Under the pieces are notes generated by a model. It worked only from the letters and a program-made list of their open reading frames with translations. It did no database searches and was not told the DNA's origin. A program made the translations under genes and the position numbers. From Siphonodentalium dalli (lineage: Eukaryota; Mollusca; Scaphopoda; Gadilida; Siphonodentaliidae), in contig CP136062.1 of assembly GCA_032622095.1 (NCBI GenBank), forward strand, positions 50,917,349 through 50,981,348: DNA of 64,000 nucleotides, in the 5' to 3' direction. Below, piece after piece: positions 54,346 through 64,000 of this stretch; positions within the stretch are counted from its first letter, which is position 1; each line of letters opens with the position of its first letter.

Positions 54346-55628
54346 TCGGTGGATATTGAATTTCCAGTGTGATTGATAGAATTGTATTTTATATATAGCC
54401 ACATCTTACGAACTCATGCACCGCTGACCTCTGCATATGCCTCAAAGTCTGTCTATTCCGAGAACAAACCAATAAGAAGGAAATCAATGGGAACCAGCAG
54501 ACACCTATATTCCGAGTGATTGAACTGGCTAAATTGGAATGTCGATTCGCGTAGTCAAATTTCTATAAAATATCAAAATTCATGAAGGATGCGTTGAACA
54601 ATTAAAATGTTTTATTTGCCGTGTTAATGGGATTTGCGATTCACTAATCGTTGCTTTCTTTCCGTCTTAATTACCCATGGTTCAGTTCAGGTTAGGCGTT
54701 GAATTGGAGCTAATGAAAATAAGTGGTGGGTGATTAATCATTTGGTCGGAACTAATATGGACAGTTAGAGTGTTAATATTTAATAACATTTATTGTGTAG
54801 AAATTGATGGATTGTTTTTTGTGGGTATTCACTATATACACTTGTTTTTTACCATGTAGTTAGTAATTTAAGATAATAATGTAATCGTCTGGAAAAAAAC
54901 TGGCTGAGAGCCTGAGACAATCAGGACAGCTTGGGGAGTTTTAATTTTCTCTGCATTCCTTGCTATAATTGTCACCATAGCTTGGTATAATGGATAAAAT
55001 GGCTATTTTGAAAGGTAAGCAGTAAATAGTCATAGGGAACAGGAGGGATGGGGGCTGTAATTGGGGAGGGGTGAATAGAATAGAATAGTTTTATTTTGTC
55101 AATCAAGCCACCCTGACGGGCAGTGTAATTAGGTACAATATAATAACGTAATAAAAATGTGGTTAATTTTGTTGATTTATGTGATAAATAATAAAAAATG
55201 AGAATAAAATAAAATAGAAATAAAATTCAAGATTCAAGATTCAATAAGATTTATTTCGTATTCAATTTAATTATAATATATATATAACAACAGGACCCCA
55301 CAAAAAGTTTAACTTGCAAGGGCATGTTTGTATAATGATACAGTGTTATGTGTACGTATATTGGGTGTATATAGTGTTAATGACTACTTATTTCTGGACA
55401 ATTAATATCAGATACAATACTTGAAGACAATACTTGAAGACAATTTTAATTATTTCGTTTGCAATGCTAAAGTGCAAAATCATGGCATCGATGGTCGATT
55501 CCTGATGCTCATGGTACTGGTAATGCAGATAGCGACACCGTGACCAAGTCTGACCGACACCTTGTCAGATTCATACCCACGACCATGTTGAATATTTTAG
55601 CTCAGGATCGAGGTCGGTCCACAAAACA
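54346..55628. other. No gene; possible LINE tails
   Basis: On the minus strand, 55225-55265 reads AATAAATCTTATTGAATC then TTGAATC repeats, a tail style of CR1/L2-like LINEs. 55070-55110 has a TAGAATAGAATAG run followed by TTTTATTTTGTCAATCAAGC. No reverse transcriptase is seen. Confidence 0.35.
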
Positions 55629-55864
55629 ACGGAGCCCTAAGTAATCGACCCCTTAACACAGCAGAATTATGGGTAACTTTTCAGGATTTAGTCGGAAATA
55701 TGGCTTGTTGTCATTCATCGGAAAGCTCTCACTGAGAGCTTTCCGATGAATGGCAACAAGCCATATTTCTGACTAAATCCTGAAAAGTTACCCATAATTC
55801 TGCTGTATAGTTATGGGGTCGATTACTTAGGGCTCCGTTGTTGATTACTTAGGGCATTACTGTA
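55629..55864. mobile_element. Hairpin MITE family X, copy g (altered end)
   Basis: Both arms are present, but the outer ends read ACGGAGCCCTAAGTAATC and its complement GGGCTCCGT. A second standard end (GATTACTTAGGGCATTACTG) follows on the right. This looks like an end exchange or local duplication. Confidence 0.75.
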
Positions 55865-55927
55865 TCTACTCACACCTTCTTGTAGTGGTCAAATGAGCCA
55901 CATCTATATCCTTCTTACATGTAGACA

Positions 55928-56398
55928 GCAGACAACAAGCCTGAGTCTAGTGTACCTGTCATTTGCAGAATGAGGTCCCCAGAGGGTGAATTTAGTGACA
56001 CTATTCCACATAGTGGGCTAGCATCACCAACTTCACCCTCTGGGGACCTCATTGTGCATGGCCTCATCTGCTATGGGAGACATAGACTCAGATTGAAGTT
56101 CCCAAATATTGAATATTGTGATGTCCACCCATTGGGAACCTCGATTATGCAATGTGTCGTCTGCCAATTTGGGTATACATGTATAGAGAATCTAAACTAA
56201 AAAATGACATAGAATTTATGTGAAGAAGTTTCTATAGAAATTTAATAATTAAGAAACTTTATAAAGAAGATGACGCCTAAGCAGAATCAGGTCCCCAGAG
56301 TGTGAATTTAGTGATGTTAGCCTGCTCTGTGGGATAGCGTCACCTTCTGGGGGACCTCATTCTGCAAATGACAGGCACACTAAACTCAGGCTTACATG
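55928..56398. mobile_element. Two-hairpin MITE family Y, copy 4
   Basis: Termini GCCTGAGTCTAGTGTACCTG and CAGGCACACTAAACTCAGGC. Both hairpins are present, and the right one has a deletion. Confidence 0.82.
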
Positions 56399-56545
56399 TA
56401 GTCAGTAGACAATTTGCAGTGCACATTGTTGATGGAATAATTTCTGCATGTTTATCTGGGATTCATTAAATCTAAATGAACTGCTAAATAGTAACACATG
56501 TACCTAACGCAAATGTTGTGTTTTCCGATATTGTGCAATCTATGT

Positions 56546-56762
56546 ACAGTAATTCCCTAATTAATCGACTCCTTTAACCACAGCAGAATTATGGGTAACT
56601 TTTCAGGATCTAGTCGGAAATATGGCTTGTTGCCATTCATCGGAAAGCTCTCGAGGAGAGCTTTCCGATGAATGGCAACAAGCCATATTACCGACTAAAT
56701 CCTGAAAAGTTACCCATAATTCTGCTGTGGTTAAAGGAGTCGATTAATTGGGGCATTACTGT
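56546..56762. mobile_element. Hairpin MITE family X, copy h
   Basis: A complete TA-bounded copy. The loop is CTCTCGAGGAGAG. Confidence 0.87.
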
Positions 56763-56898
56763 AATTTCTATTTTCAGCAATAATATTTGTTTATTACCTT
56801 CTTTCATGAGATCATACTGTTTGATGCTGAGCTAGTGAGCTGTGAGTTTGAAACTCTGATTATATAAGTGCTTGTTATGGTACACTATATATCGAGGC

Positions 56899-57285
56899 TT
56901 AACCCTTTACCCAACAGAAGGGCCCTGTGCCAATGCATTCTCTTATATATGCGAGTCGACCATAGGTCGCCTCCCATATATAAGAGAATGCATTGGCTTG
57001 CTTAACACATTAAAAATTATAAAATTGTTAAAGAATGTAAGAAAAAATGGTAAAAAGTGTTAAAAAAAGATTTTTTTAGGCCAATGCATTCTCTTATATA
57101 TGCGAGGCGACCTATGGTCGACTCGCATATATAAGAGAATGCATTGGCACAGGGCATAACTGTAACTATACAATGTGGTCAAGGAGCCGGTTCCAATGAT
57201 ATCCATATTTGTATGGTTCTATTGAGACAGACCGAAGATATTTTAGGCTGTTGAAGCTTTATTTGGCCGTTTTGTAAAGGGTTAA
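56899..57285 (+). mobile_element. TTAA two-palindrome element, copy 4
   Basis: TTAA at 56899-56902 and 57282-57285. Both palindromes are complete. The right end lacks the GGCCGGTTTGTTGG stretch, so the terminus is shortened to TTTTGTAAAGGG. Confidence 0.83.
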
Positions 57286-57817
57286 CTGCTGAGCTATGAG
57301 CTTGAACTTCTGACATGTACATGTAAGCCAGCGTTATGGCTTTAGCAATGCAGTAAGTTGTTTTATGTCATAAGGTACTACATGTTACTAAGTACATGTA
57401 CAACAACATTATCATTATTTATGATGTCAAAAATCACCATTTCTTTGAAGCTTTGTGGCATTTTGAACCATATTACGATATTATTTTATTTTTATCTTTT
57501 GGTGGAACTAAGAAGCAAAGGGGAAGCCAAATTTAAAAAGTGGTTTCCTAACTTAGACTCATTGAAGAAACCATCCATTGGTAGAAGGTTATTCCAAACC
57601 CTTCAGAAACTGAAACCAATTTCAATTATTGATTTAATTTATATGTTATGTAGCACTACCCTGGTGCCCAGAGCAAACAAAATGCACCATATTCACCATT
57701 AACAGACAGATGAGTCGATCTTCTTTTTCTGTCATAAGCCGATCACAAACAAGTTCAAACAAAGAGACGCTACTAGTTCACAAAAGTCACCAATAGTGAT
57801 ATGAATCTTTACGTCAG
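57286..57817. other. No supported gene
   Basis: A plus frame of 114 codons (57358-57702) includes a hydrophobic segment and FKKWFPNLDSLKKPSIGRRL. No family, start context or splice sites support it. Confidence 0.35.
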
Positions 57818-57928
57818 CAGTAATGCCCTAAATAATCAACTCCTTAACCACAGCAGAATTATTGGCAATTTTTCAGGATTTAGTCGGATATATGGCTTGT
57901 TGCCATTCATCGGAAAGCTCTCCCTGTT
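57818..57928. mobile_element. Hairpin MITE family X, copy i (left arm only)
   Basis: The left arm is complete to GAAAGCTCTCC. The right arm is absent. Confidence 0.75.
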
Positions 57929-58072
57929 TTTTTCTGTGTTAAGTCAGTAAAGGGCATAAATTAAATCCGCCACAAAAGTATCTACAAAATGGTAGAAATT
58001 TATCATTTGACATGAGTGCTATGTTAAATCCTAATGAAAATTTTAGCAAATGTTGAAATCTGATCCTCTGCA

Positions 58073-58289
58073 TTAACCCTTTCAGTACCAAGTCCGATTT
58101 TTGTATCAACCCATATTTCCTTGATCATTTTTCAAATTTATTGATTATAATAATGTGATACATTGATGGAAAGATCTCTTAGAGCTCTTTCCATCAATGT
58201 ATCACATTATTATAATCAATAAATTTGAAAAATGATCAAGGAAATATGGGTTGATACAAAAATCGGACTTGACACTGAAAGGGTTTTAA
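58073..58289. mobile_element. TTAA-bounded foldback (CTTTCAG family), copy 2
   Basis: It is almost fully palindromic: CCCTTTCAGTACCAAGTCCG with its complement, arms of about 100 bp. The loop lies at AGATCTCTTAGAGCTCT. Confidence 0.85.
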
Positions 58290-58911
58290 ATACATACATG
58301 TACTAGTAAGAACGGCATCTCAGTAGAAACTGATGTTGCCATATATGATACTCAGAAAAATTCCTGGGATAATTCATAGATGCGAGTCATAAGACAACAC
58401 AATAACAAAATTATTATCCATCCCTTAACTGAAACTATTTCTGATTGGGCAAATGCCGTCACATGATAATCTGGGAAAAAGTCGAGTCCAATGTAACTTT
58501 TATAAAAGTTATCAGGACTGGGTGACGTCATTTGGATAAACGTACAGATGGATAATAAAAATGTTATTATACAATGTTGTGTGCAGTATGTGTTTTCTTA
58601 ATTGTACTCGTCAAGGTTGTGACTTTTTCACCACAACCTTGACAAGTACAAGAAAAACAAACATGCACTGTACACAACATTGTATAATAACTTTATTGGA
58701 CTGGAAATAAACTTTTATCCCAGGCAAACCAGTGTTTATGTCTTTTATTGGTGCCTATTTTGACCTAGCTTCATGACAAAAGTGTGGCATATCAAACATT
58801 TGGATACTTTTATGGACATAAACCATCTTATAATTGCAGAAGTTTACATTAGCATAGAAAATACGTTTTCGGCAAACTGAAGAAAGACATTTACAGTTGA
58901 CATTTACTTGT
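58290..58911. repeat. Foldback centred near 58627 in unannotated DNA
   Basis: TTATTATACAATGTTGTGTG...GTCAAGGTTGTG pairs with CACAACCTTGAC...CACAACATTGTATAATAA, arms of about 62 bp with a short loop. Flanking GGACT and TTTTAT words hint at longer arms. No target duplication is identified. Confidence 0.6.
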
Positions 58912-59211
58912 ATAGTAATGCCCTAAATAATCGACTCCTTAACCACAGCAGAATATTTTGTAACTTTTCAGGATTTATTCGGAAATATGTCTTGTTGCCA
59001 TTCACCGGAAAGCTAAGGCAACAAGCCATATTTCCTACTACATCCTGAAAAATTACCCATAATACTGCTGTGGTTAATGAGTCGATTACATCAGGATTTA
59101 GAGGATCAACATCATTAAGTTTCTTCCCCTTCACCCAAGTACCACCCCCTCATTCCTGTCCCCCACATATCCGAGTCGATTATCTGAGTTGATTATTTAG
59201 GGCATTACTGT
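58912..59211. mobile_element. Hairpin MITE family X, copy j (interrupted)
   Basis: The arms are shortened at the centre, and about 90 bp of C-rich sequence (CACCCAAGTACCACCCCCTC) splits the right arm near 59090-59180. Confidence 0.65.
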
Positions 59212-59529
59212 ACTGCCATCTGCCTTTCCTGAATTATGAAAGATATTGAGTATATAAACAAAGCTTGAAATAAGTCATGTGTATTTTCATAATGCAGTAT
59301 GGACCATATGCCAACAGTATAAAGATTGCTCACGATTCCTAATTTCTTACAAATGATTTCATTGTTTCCATGAATGATTAGATGTCTTATTTTGGTACGC
59401 TGCAAAATATCAAGAGCATTTGTACCCTGTTGTTGCATACAGTACATTGTTGTTGCATACAAATTTAGAATAGATAAATGATACACATAGTATTTGTGCT
59501 CCTACATTATATTGGATACCATGCAAGCC
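59212..59529. other. No gene recognised
   Basis: AT-rich. A minus frame at 59205-59486 has no recognisable motif. Confidence 0.4.
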
Positions 59530-59995
59530 TGCAAATACACATAGTGTGTCTGTTATTTGCAGAATGAGGTACCCAGAGGGTGAATTTAGTGATGCTATCC
59601 CACACAGCGGTTAGCATCATCAAATTCACCCTCTGGGGACCACATTCTGCTTAAGCCTCATATTCTGGTAAGTACATGTACCTATAGTCTCAAATTAACA
59701 TTGTTTTTAGTAATATAGTTACTTTTTCCCTTCTGGGAAGTTTCTGTATCCCCTAATTTGCAGAAGATAAAATGCATGATCGAGGTGACTAATGGGTGAA
59801 CATGCATCACCAAATTCAACTGGGGAACTTAATTCTGATCATAGGTCTCCCATAGCAGTTGAGGCCTCAGCAGAATGAGGTTCACAGAGGGTGAATATGG
59901 TGATGCTAACCTGTCATGCGGGCTAGCATCACAAAATTCACCCTCTGGGGACCTCATTCTGCAAATGACAAACACACAATTTGCAGGCCTGTTGG
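59530..59995. mobile_element. Two-hairpin MITE family Y, copy 5
   Basis: Full length, both hairpins and core present. A short AATATAGTTAC difference lies in the core. Confidence 0.83.
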
Positions 59996-60071
59996 ATACA
60001 TGTACCTTCGTGGAGGATTCATTTCCACCTGTGTCGAGTTTTGTCTGCTCTACTATGTAGGAAGGGATATA

Positions 60072-60590
60072 TAGATGTTGCCATGAATCTCTACTCTGGC
60101 TAACGCCCGTAGAGATCATTTTCCACCAGTACAAAACCTTGGAACTTTTTTAAGTTTTGACAGGGGACCTTATAAAGTCGAAAAATAATTGCAGGGAATA
60201 TATTTCTTAGTTATTATCTGTTCCTTAATAATGTACTTCACTGTAGGTGAAGGTTCAAACTCAAATTTCATGATTTAAGTGACTTTGTGAGCGATTTTGC
60301 TTTGGGTCGCTTACAATTATGCAATTTCTCCTGGGTAATTAATTCAATGTTTATTGCGATATCGGCTCAGGAAAGTCACCGATAATCATTCAATTTCGAG
60401 CTGCGACATTCACCTTCAATGAAGTACATTATCAAGGAACAGATAATAACTAAGAAATATATTCCCTGCATTATTTTTTTCCGACTTTGTAAGGTACCCT
60501 GTCAAAACTTCAAAAAGTTTCAAGGTTTTGTACTGGTGGAATATGATCTCTACAGGGGTTAGCAAGACTAGAGATTCGTAGCATGATCTA
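60072..60590. mobile_element. Foldback element (TAGAT termini), uninterrupted copy
   Basis: GGAAGGGATATA at 60060-60071 and 60591-60602 flanks the element. Arms of about 190 bp share CAGTACAAAACCTTGG, GTACTTCACTGTAGGTGAAG and their complements. It is the empty-site relative of 51580-52792. Confidence 0.8.
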
Positions 60591-60602
60591 GGAAGGGATA
60601 TA

Positions 60603-60855
60603 GCGACTGCTATTTACGAACTGCCTCTCCCACTTCCATGCAAGCCTATGAACATGGTATGCAACAAATTAAAGTCAATTTCTCTGCCAGAAGTATAGAG
60701 TGAGTGCTATTCAAGGTTCATGGTGTCAATGTGAACTTAATTCTCTGGCGCACACAATATACCGACTGACAATTTATGCATCACATCCTGTAATTATACA
60801 GTCAATCATAATAAGTAAAATAGTAGATACAGCCACAGAAATGTGGGCAAGTCTG
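60603..60855. other. No gene recognised
   Basis: Single-copy-looking AT-rich sequence between two elements. Confidence 0.4.
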
Positions 60856-61020
60856 GAAATAGTGTGTCTGACATTTGCAGAATGAGGTCCCCAGAGGGTG
60901 AATTTAGTCATTATCCCACATGGTGGGCTAGCATCACCAAATTCACCCTCTGGGAACCTCATTCTGCTTTTACCTCAACTGATATGGGAGATGATGTTGG
61001 TGATAGTAACCTTGATTATG
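60856..61020. mobile_element. Two-hairpin MITE family Y, copy 6 (left half)
   Basis: One hairpin and the first part of the core only. It ends where the AGCTCACCTGA repeat begins. Confidence 0.7.
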
Positions 61021-61026
61021 CTTTTT

Positions 61027-61400
61027 AGCTCACCTGAGACGAAGTCTCCGGTGGAGCTATAGTCATCACTCCTCGTCCGTGGTCCGTCCATCCGTCAACA
61101 ATTCTTTGAACATCTTCTCCTCTGGAACCGTAAGACCAAATTGGTTCATATTTGGTGTGGATGTTCCCTAGGTGACTCATTCAGAATTGTTCAAATGAGG
61201 TCACTGGGTCAAATAGTTGCGAAGCCAGGGCCATAACTCTGTAATTCTTACAACAACTTCTTCTCAAATTTCATTGGGCCGAATGGGTTCATATTTGGTA
61301 CAAAGGGTCTTTGGGGGACTGTTATTCAGATTTGTACAAATGAGGTCACTGGGTCAAATGTGGGCGGAGCCAGTGACATAACTCAAAATATTTTTTTTAT
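61027..61400 (+). repeat. AGCTCACCTGA-type dispersed repeat
   Basis: AGCTCACCTGAGACGAAGTC, then GTCCGTCCATCCGTCAACAA, then units of about 150 bp with TCATATTTGGT, AAATGAGGTCACTGGGTCAA and GGGCCATAACTCTG. This arrangement is widespread in mollusc and other lophotrochozoan DNA. It ends in a T-rich tract. Confidence 0.75.
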
Positions 61401-61796
61401 TTTTTTTAAGCATGTTATAAAATTTGAAAAAAAGTGTCACCATCTTAAGAGTTATGAAACTTTAATCTTCTGAAATTACTGAAATATTCCATTACCCATC
61501 CCCCTCCCACATGGCCCAGACCCACCCCGCCCTGCAGTGGCCTACACCCAACCAACATCCCTTCCAACGTATATCATTTCCAGCTTCCAACATTAATACC
61601 TGTTCTATTAAAGTTGCAGATATCTCTTTGTGGATAGACAGAGAGAAACACAGGTCATTAATCTAGATTAGAATAAAATGTCACTGACAGCTTGTATAAA
61701 CATACTGCTTGCAATTTTAAACAAACTGCCTGAATTTAGTGTGTCTGACATTTGCAGGTCGGAGAATCATTAACAAGAGGCACAATCTATCATGTA
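61401..61796. other. No gene; C-rich patch
   Basis: 61495-61560 is C-rich (CCATCCCCCTCCCACATGGC). 61735-61758 is a stray family Y terminus (AATTTAGTGTGTCTGACATT). Confidence 0.45.
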
Positions 61797-62256
61797 TTGT
61801 TCAACAGGGCAAATAGGATGTTTGTCATTTGCAGAATGAGGACCCCAGAGGGTGAATTTAGTGATGCTATCCAACACAGCAGGCTATCATCACCAAATTC
61901 ACCCTCTGGAGACCTCATTCTGCTTAGGCCTCATCTTCTTGGAAGTATCTATTGTATCAAATTAACATTGTTGTTAGTTACATTTCCCTTCTAGGAAGTT
62001 TCTATATCCCCTAATTTGCAGAAGATAAAATTCATAATTGAGGTGTCCATTGGGTGAACATCAACTTCAACTGGGGAACTTCAATCTTATCCTAGGTCTG
62101 CCATAGCAGTTGAGGGCCTTAGCAGAATGAGGTCCCCAGAGGGTGAATTTAGTGATGCTAGCCCACTGTGCAGGATAGCGTCACTAAAGTCACCCTCTGG
62201 GGGAACCTCATTCCGCAAATGACAGACACACTATCACACTATTTCAAGGCTTGATT
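61797..62256. mobile_element. Two-hairpin MITE family Y, copy 7
   Basis: Both hairpins are present. The right end has a partly duplicated CACACTATCACACTATTTCA before AAGGCTTG. Confidence 0.83.
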
Positions 62257-62484
62257 GTATAATACATTGTGTTGCTTGAGGCCAGGCACATACAATGTAG
62301 GAATGGACCTATCCATAGGGACTGCCCCAATTTCAATTATAGCCAATGAGCCGATAGCTCAAACCCGGAAGCTACTTGCGCCTGCCTAGTGATATTAATC
62401 GCACCACAAGCGGATGGTTAGAGACCATAGTAATCTATAGGGAAATTACGAACACGAGAGCAAAATATATCTTAAAAAGCTACA

Positions 62485-62781
62485 ATGGTGTTGAAATGTG
62501 CATGGGGAACATGTCCGGTTGACGAACGATATTTATACAAATATCCCGGAGTGTTTTTAGTTCGGTTTCCTAAACCAGGACGTACTAAAGACAAGTGTTT
62601 ACGCTGGATTTTATCACCTTCAGATAATGTTATAACTTGCCATAGGGGAAATGGGAAGTTAGCAAAACAAACCATAACACCTCAGCTATGGGCTCGATTA
62701 CAAAATACCAACAGCCCCTTAAATTTTCACACTTCCTGTACTGAGTGGGGTATGTTGTTTCACAATGCTTTGTCGGTATGA
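62485..62781 (+). CDS. THAP-like zinc-finger protein, first exon
   Basis: ATG at 62485 gives MVLKCAWGTCPVDERYLYKY, then GVFLVRFPKPGRTKDKCLRW. The C-x4-C pair, the FxRFPKP core and the Trp of KCLRWI are THAP-finger features, a DNA-binding domain common in transposases of animals. The usual continuation (a C-x2-H pair) is not seen. The rest of the frame to 62781 is probably intron or diverged sequence. A GTATGA at 62777 is one possible donor. It starts 157 bp inside the left inverted repeat. The transposase body is missing, so the frame is a remnant. Confidence 0.6.
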   Translation: MVLKCAWGTCPVDERYLYKYPGVFLVRFPKPGRTKDKCLRWILSPSDNVITCHRGNGKLAKQTITPQLWARLQNTNSPLNFHTSCTEWGMLFHNALSV

Positions 62782-63431
62782 TAAAGGTGATGACAGGAAG
62801 TATGATACTATTAATTTCACTGTGTGTTTGCGTAAATACTAATCACTGGTGATAAAATTGAACAATGACAACAAATGGGTCATTAATGATACTTGAATAA
62901 ACGTGTCAACTTATAGTTACACGAGACAGAGATATTCACTATAACATTTTGTACGAACAAAATAAATAAGGATAACTTTTACCGATAATCGGAGGACATG
63001 TTCATGTGAGTATTAATTCTATACTTTTCAGAAATACTTGCACGTGCACTAATATCATTCACAAAAATCATCAATGCATGTTAAATTTGTCTATTGCCAT
63101 GTTCATTGACTACATTTACACATGTAGCGTACATGTATGGGACACTGGGCGGACCAAATCATTCGAAGATACTGAGAGCACCAATTTAACACGAATATTA
63201 TTCATTTTATTTAGAAAAAACAACAAAACAAACATGGCAACGATTGACATGATTTTGTCAAGTGAAACTAGATGGCGTGTGACTGATTAGAAATAATATT
63301 ACATGTATAGTAGATGAAATATGACAGGTCAAGTTGATTTGGAGATTATGTTGCCTATTTTCGTCATAACCGAAATTACGAGGATATATTCCATATATCT
63401 AAAATTCAGAAAGATAAAAGAAAAAACTTAC

Positions 63432-63733
63432 CCGGCTTTGCAGGAGCACATCGATTCGATAATTTTCTTTGTGATGACGCAGATTTCTATATGTATTCGG
63501 TGTGGTGGTTGTGACTTTGCCATCGACCTATAACACTTCGAGTCAACCCTGATGCATTGGTTAACTTCACTCGTTCTAATGTCATGAATATATCCCTGGG
63601 TATAATAATTAAGCCCCTTTTCTTGTGCCCTTTTTGATAATTTATCAATGTCGGGTAAATAACAAACGTTGATATCGTCTGGAACATTTAAAAGCGTACT
63701 TGAAACACAAGATCTGTTCTCATCAGAAGCCAT
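63432..63733 (-). CDS. SWIM-type zinc-finger protein, first exon
   Basis: ATG at 63731-63733 (minus) gives MASDENRSCVSSTLLNVPDD, then a GYIHDIR stretch, then KCYRSMAKSQPPHRIHIEIC. It ends SMCSCKAG at a GTAAGT donor. The final C-S-C is the first half of a SWIM motif (C-x-C then C-x-H); the second half would be in the next exon. Proteins of this layout in invertebrates usually continue into a YqaJ-type nuclease domain. No such exon follows here. It starts 72 bp inside the right inverted repeat and converges on the THAP-like frame. Confidence 0.65.
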
Positions 63734-63837
63734 TTCAGCACTGAGATATAGCGAAATCGAGGTGGCTTGTGGTGCGTAGTAACAGTAACCATGCAGTATA
63801 CTGGTGGGCGGTCCCTATGGATAGGTCCATAGGCACA

Positions 63838-64000
63838 CTATTTGCAGGCTTGCTCCTTTGGTGATTGTGGTTCAGATTTGTTCAATCAGGGTCACCAGGT
63901 CAAGTAGGTGCAAGGCCAGCTACATTACTCTTTCTCTACATAGTAATTCATGATGTGTCTTCTATGCAAGAATCAAATGGCCTATTTTGCTTATATTTGG
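63838..64000 (+). repeat. AGCTCACCTGA-type repeat unit, cut by window end
   Basis: It contains GATTTGTTCAATCAGGGTCACCAGGTCAA and a TTGCTTATATTTGG end, as in the units at 61027-61400. The head is replaced by a family Y-like GGCACACTATTTGCAGGCTT. Confidence 0.6.

Larger units (their letters stand above)
62305..63828. mobile_element. 1.5-kb DNA transposon with two converging first exons (ISL2EU-like)
   Basis: 23-bp inverted ends start GGACCTATCCATAGGGAC, with one mismatch between them (62305-62327 and 63806-63828). AT flanks both sides as a 2-bp target duplication. Inside the left end a plus-strand frame is THAP-like. Inside the right end a minus-strand frame is SWIM-type. Each stops at about its first exon, and the middle (62782-63431) has no coding homology. 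ISL2EU-type elements pair a THAP/DDE transposase with a YqaJ nuclease gene. That assignment is inference. Confidence 0.75.

Noticed and set aside
57358-57702. 114-codon plus frame with basic segment
   Set aside because: Codons look AT-driven. No domain recognised and no splice or promoter context.
1-64000. CRISPR arrays, tRNA and rRNA genes
   Set aside because: No regular spacer array, no cloverleaf and no conserved rRNA sequence was seen. The tandem repeats present are satellites or transposon units.

Overview
This is a repeat-rich, AT-rich, intron-bearing animal sequence. Short ACATGTA-type words, GGGCCATAACTC modules, an AGCTCACCTGA repeat and many foldback elements suggest a marine lophotrochozoan, most likely a mollusc such as a bivalve. 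The species is not determinable by eye. No tRNA, rRNA, CRISPR array or bacterial-style operon is visible.

Host genes. The clearest gene is the 5' part of an attractin-family receptor on the minus strand. Exon 1 (19534-19748) encodes a signal peptide and an EGF-like module. Exon 2 (6411-6611) and exon 3 (2692-2814) encode most of a CUB domain. All three joins keep phase 2, and the gene continues off the left edge of the window. Introns 1 and 2 are about 12.9 kb and 3.6 kb and are packed with mobile DNA. A possible unrecognised first exon on the plus strand (37775-37925) has a TATA box upstream and a GTGAGT donor. Two weak coding-like blocks lie at 45.6-45.9 kb.

Mobile DNA. From about 20 kb to the right edge the window is mostly transposons. 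(1) There are at least ten TTAA-bounded foldback elements of several sequence families; some share a single TTAA with their neighbour. (2) Ten copies or fragments are present of a TA-bounded hairpin MITE. (3) Seven copies or fragments are present of a MITE made of two hairpins. (4) Non-autonomous Helitrons lie at 26.1-28.2 kb in head-to-tail and head-to-head arrays, with a second family at 28.3-31.0 and 36.2-37.1 kb. (5) A decayed DIRS-order tyrosine-recombinase retrotransposon with split direct repeats lies at 45.9-49.9 kb. (6) A hAT-like element has an 8-bp target duplication (50.1-51.5 kb). (7) A Harbinger-like element with a TTA duplication is nested in a foldback element (51.6-52.8 kb). 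(8) A Mutator-like foldback has a 9-bp duplication (18.1-19.0 kb). (9) A 1.5-kb element (62305-63828) has 23-bp inverted termini and keeps the first exons of two converging genes, one THAP-like and one SWIM-type.

Other structure. A 64-bp tandem repeat at 52.9-54.3 kb contains a 481-bp higher-order duplication. A foldback with arms near 295 bp lies at 35.2-36.2 kb. Long G/C homopolymers cluster between 32 and 44 kb.

Limits. Families were named from target-site duplications, termini and protein motifs read by eye. No database search was run.
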